Part shown: piece by piece, positions 5,643-5,739 of the stretch
Position numbering within the stretch: position 1 is the first letter of the stretch
Layout of the letters: every line of letters starts with the position of its first letter
Assembly: GCA_937127195.1 (NCBI GenBank)
Contig: CAKZLT010000551.1
Coordinates: 1 to 5,739 of the forward strand
Direction: 5' to 3'
From: an uncultured Saprospiraceae bacterium
GTDB taxonomy: Bacteria; Bacteroidota; Bacteroidia; Chitinophagales; Saprospiraceae
Length of the DNA stretch: 5,739 nucleotides
Notes under the pieces: generated by a model
What the model was told of the DNA's origin: nothing
The model's database searches: none
Seen by the model: only the letters and a program-made list of their open reading frames with translations
Made by a program: the position numbers and the translations under genes

Positions 5643-5739
5643 TCACTCAAAATATTCAGTATAAACTAGGTAAGGAGAGCCCTACACTTATTGCTTTCAA
5701 AGGAGTCAGAATAGAAGTTCTTACGGCTAGCAATACATC
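5627..5739 (+). CDS. Unidentified open frame running off the right edge, possible gene fragment
   Basis: The plus frame is open from 5597 (after a TAA at 5594-5596) to the window end; its first ATG is at 5627. It reads as MARPAFTQNIQYKLGK and continues through IAFKGVRIEVLTASN, which looks more protein-like than any other frame here. The DNA also looks less AT-rich than its neighbours. No ribosome-binding site is evident, so it may be an internal part of a gene whose start was lost at the junction with the phosphatase remnant. I do not recognise the protein. A mobile-element gene is possible but not shown. About 47 open codons is weak evidence on its own. Confidence 0.3.
   Translation, partial: MARPAFTQNIQYKLGKESPTLIAFKGVRIEVLTASNT

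Noticed and set aside
5640..5739. Simple frameshift as the cause of the truncated phosphatase
   Set aside because: No minus-strand frame from 5640 to 5739 contains the expected GDxSGHG-like motif, so shifting frame does not restore the protein.
1..5739. tRNA, rRNA or CRISPR array
   Set aside because: I saw no cloverleaf, no rRNA-like conserved stretch and no regularly spaced direct repeats with unique spacers. The heptamer array at 2293-2382 has no spacers.

Overview
The window looks like a piece of a Bacteroidota chromosome, possibly from the Cytophagales side of the phylum. The reasons are AT-rich DNA, starts without a Shine-Dalgarno sequence but with A-rich leaders, a signal peptide ending in Phe-Ala-Gln, promoter-like TAnnTTTG boxes, and proteins that resemble families from that phylum. 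The phylum call is fairly firm; anything finer is a guess.

Layout from left to right. Positions 1-603 (minus) are the first 201 codons of an NADP-type malic enzyme, cut by the window edge. Positions 604-1179 are a 576-base AT-rich spacer with no gene, a few short repeats and weak promoter candidates. Positions 1180-2289 (plus) encode a secreted von Willebrand factor A (VWA) domain protein. It converges on murB (2374-3402, minus), which encodes the FAD enzyme that makes UDP-N-acetylmuramate. The gap between them is filled by a hairpin built from seven-base repeat units, which also overlaps the murB stop codon. Positions 3537-4046 (minus) and 4208-5089 (plus) are a divergent pair of uncharacterised membrane proteins. 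Each has membrane helices followed by a soluble C-terminal domain that looks like a small pleckstrin/YcxB-like fold.

At the right edge, 5109-5642 (minus) is the C-terminal part of a SpoIIE/PP2C-type serine phosphatase. Its reading frame ends abruptly, and the first catalytic aspartate motif is absent from every minus-strand frame up to the window end. Beyond the break an unrelated plus-strand frame runs off the edge. This points to a broken gene next to a rearrangement, an insertion or an assembly junction.

The genes do not form one pathway: central carbon metabolism, wall precursor synthesis, a secreted VWA protein and a signalling fragment sit side by side in separate transcription units. 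I see no convincing new multi-gene system. The points most worth a second look are the heptamer hairpin, the broken phosphatase junction and the divergent membrane-protein pair.
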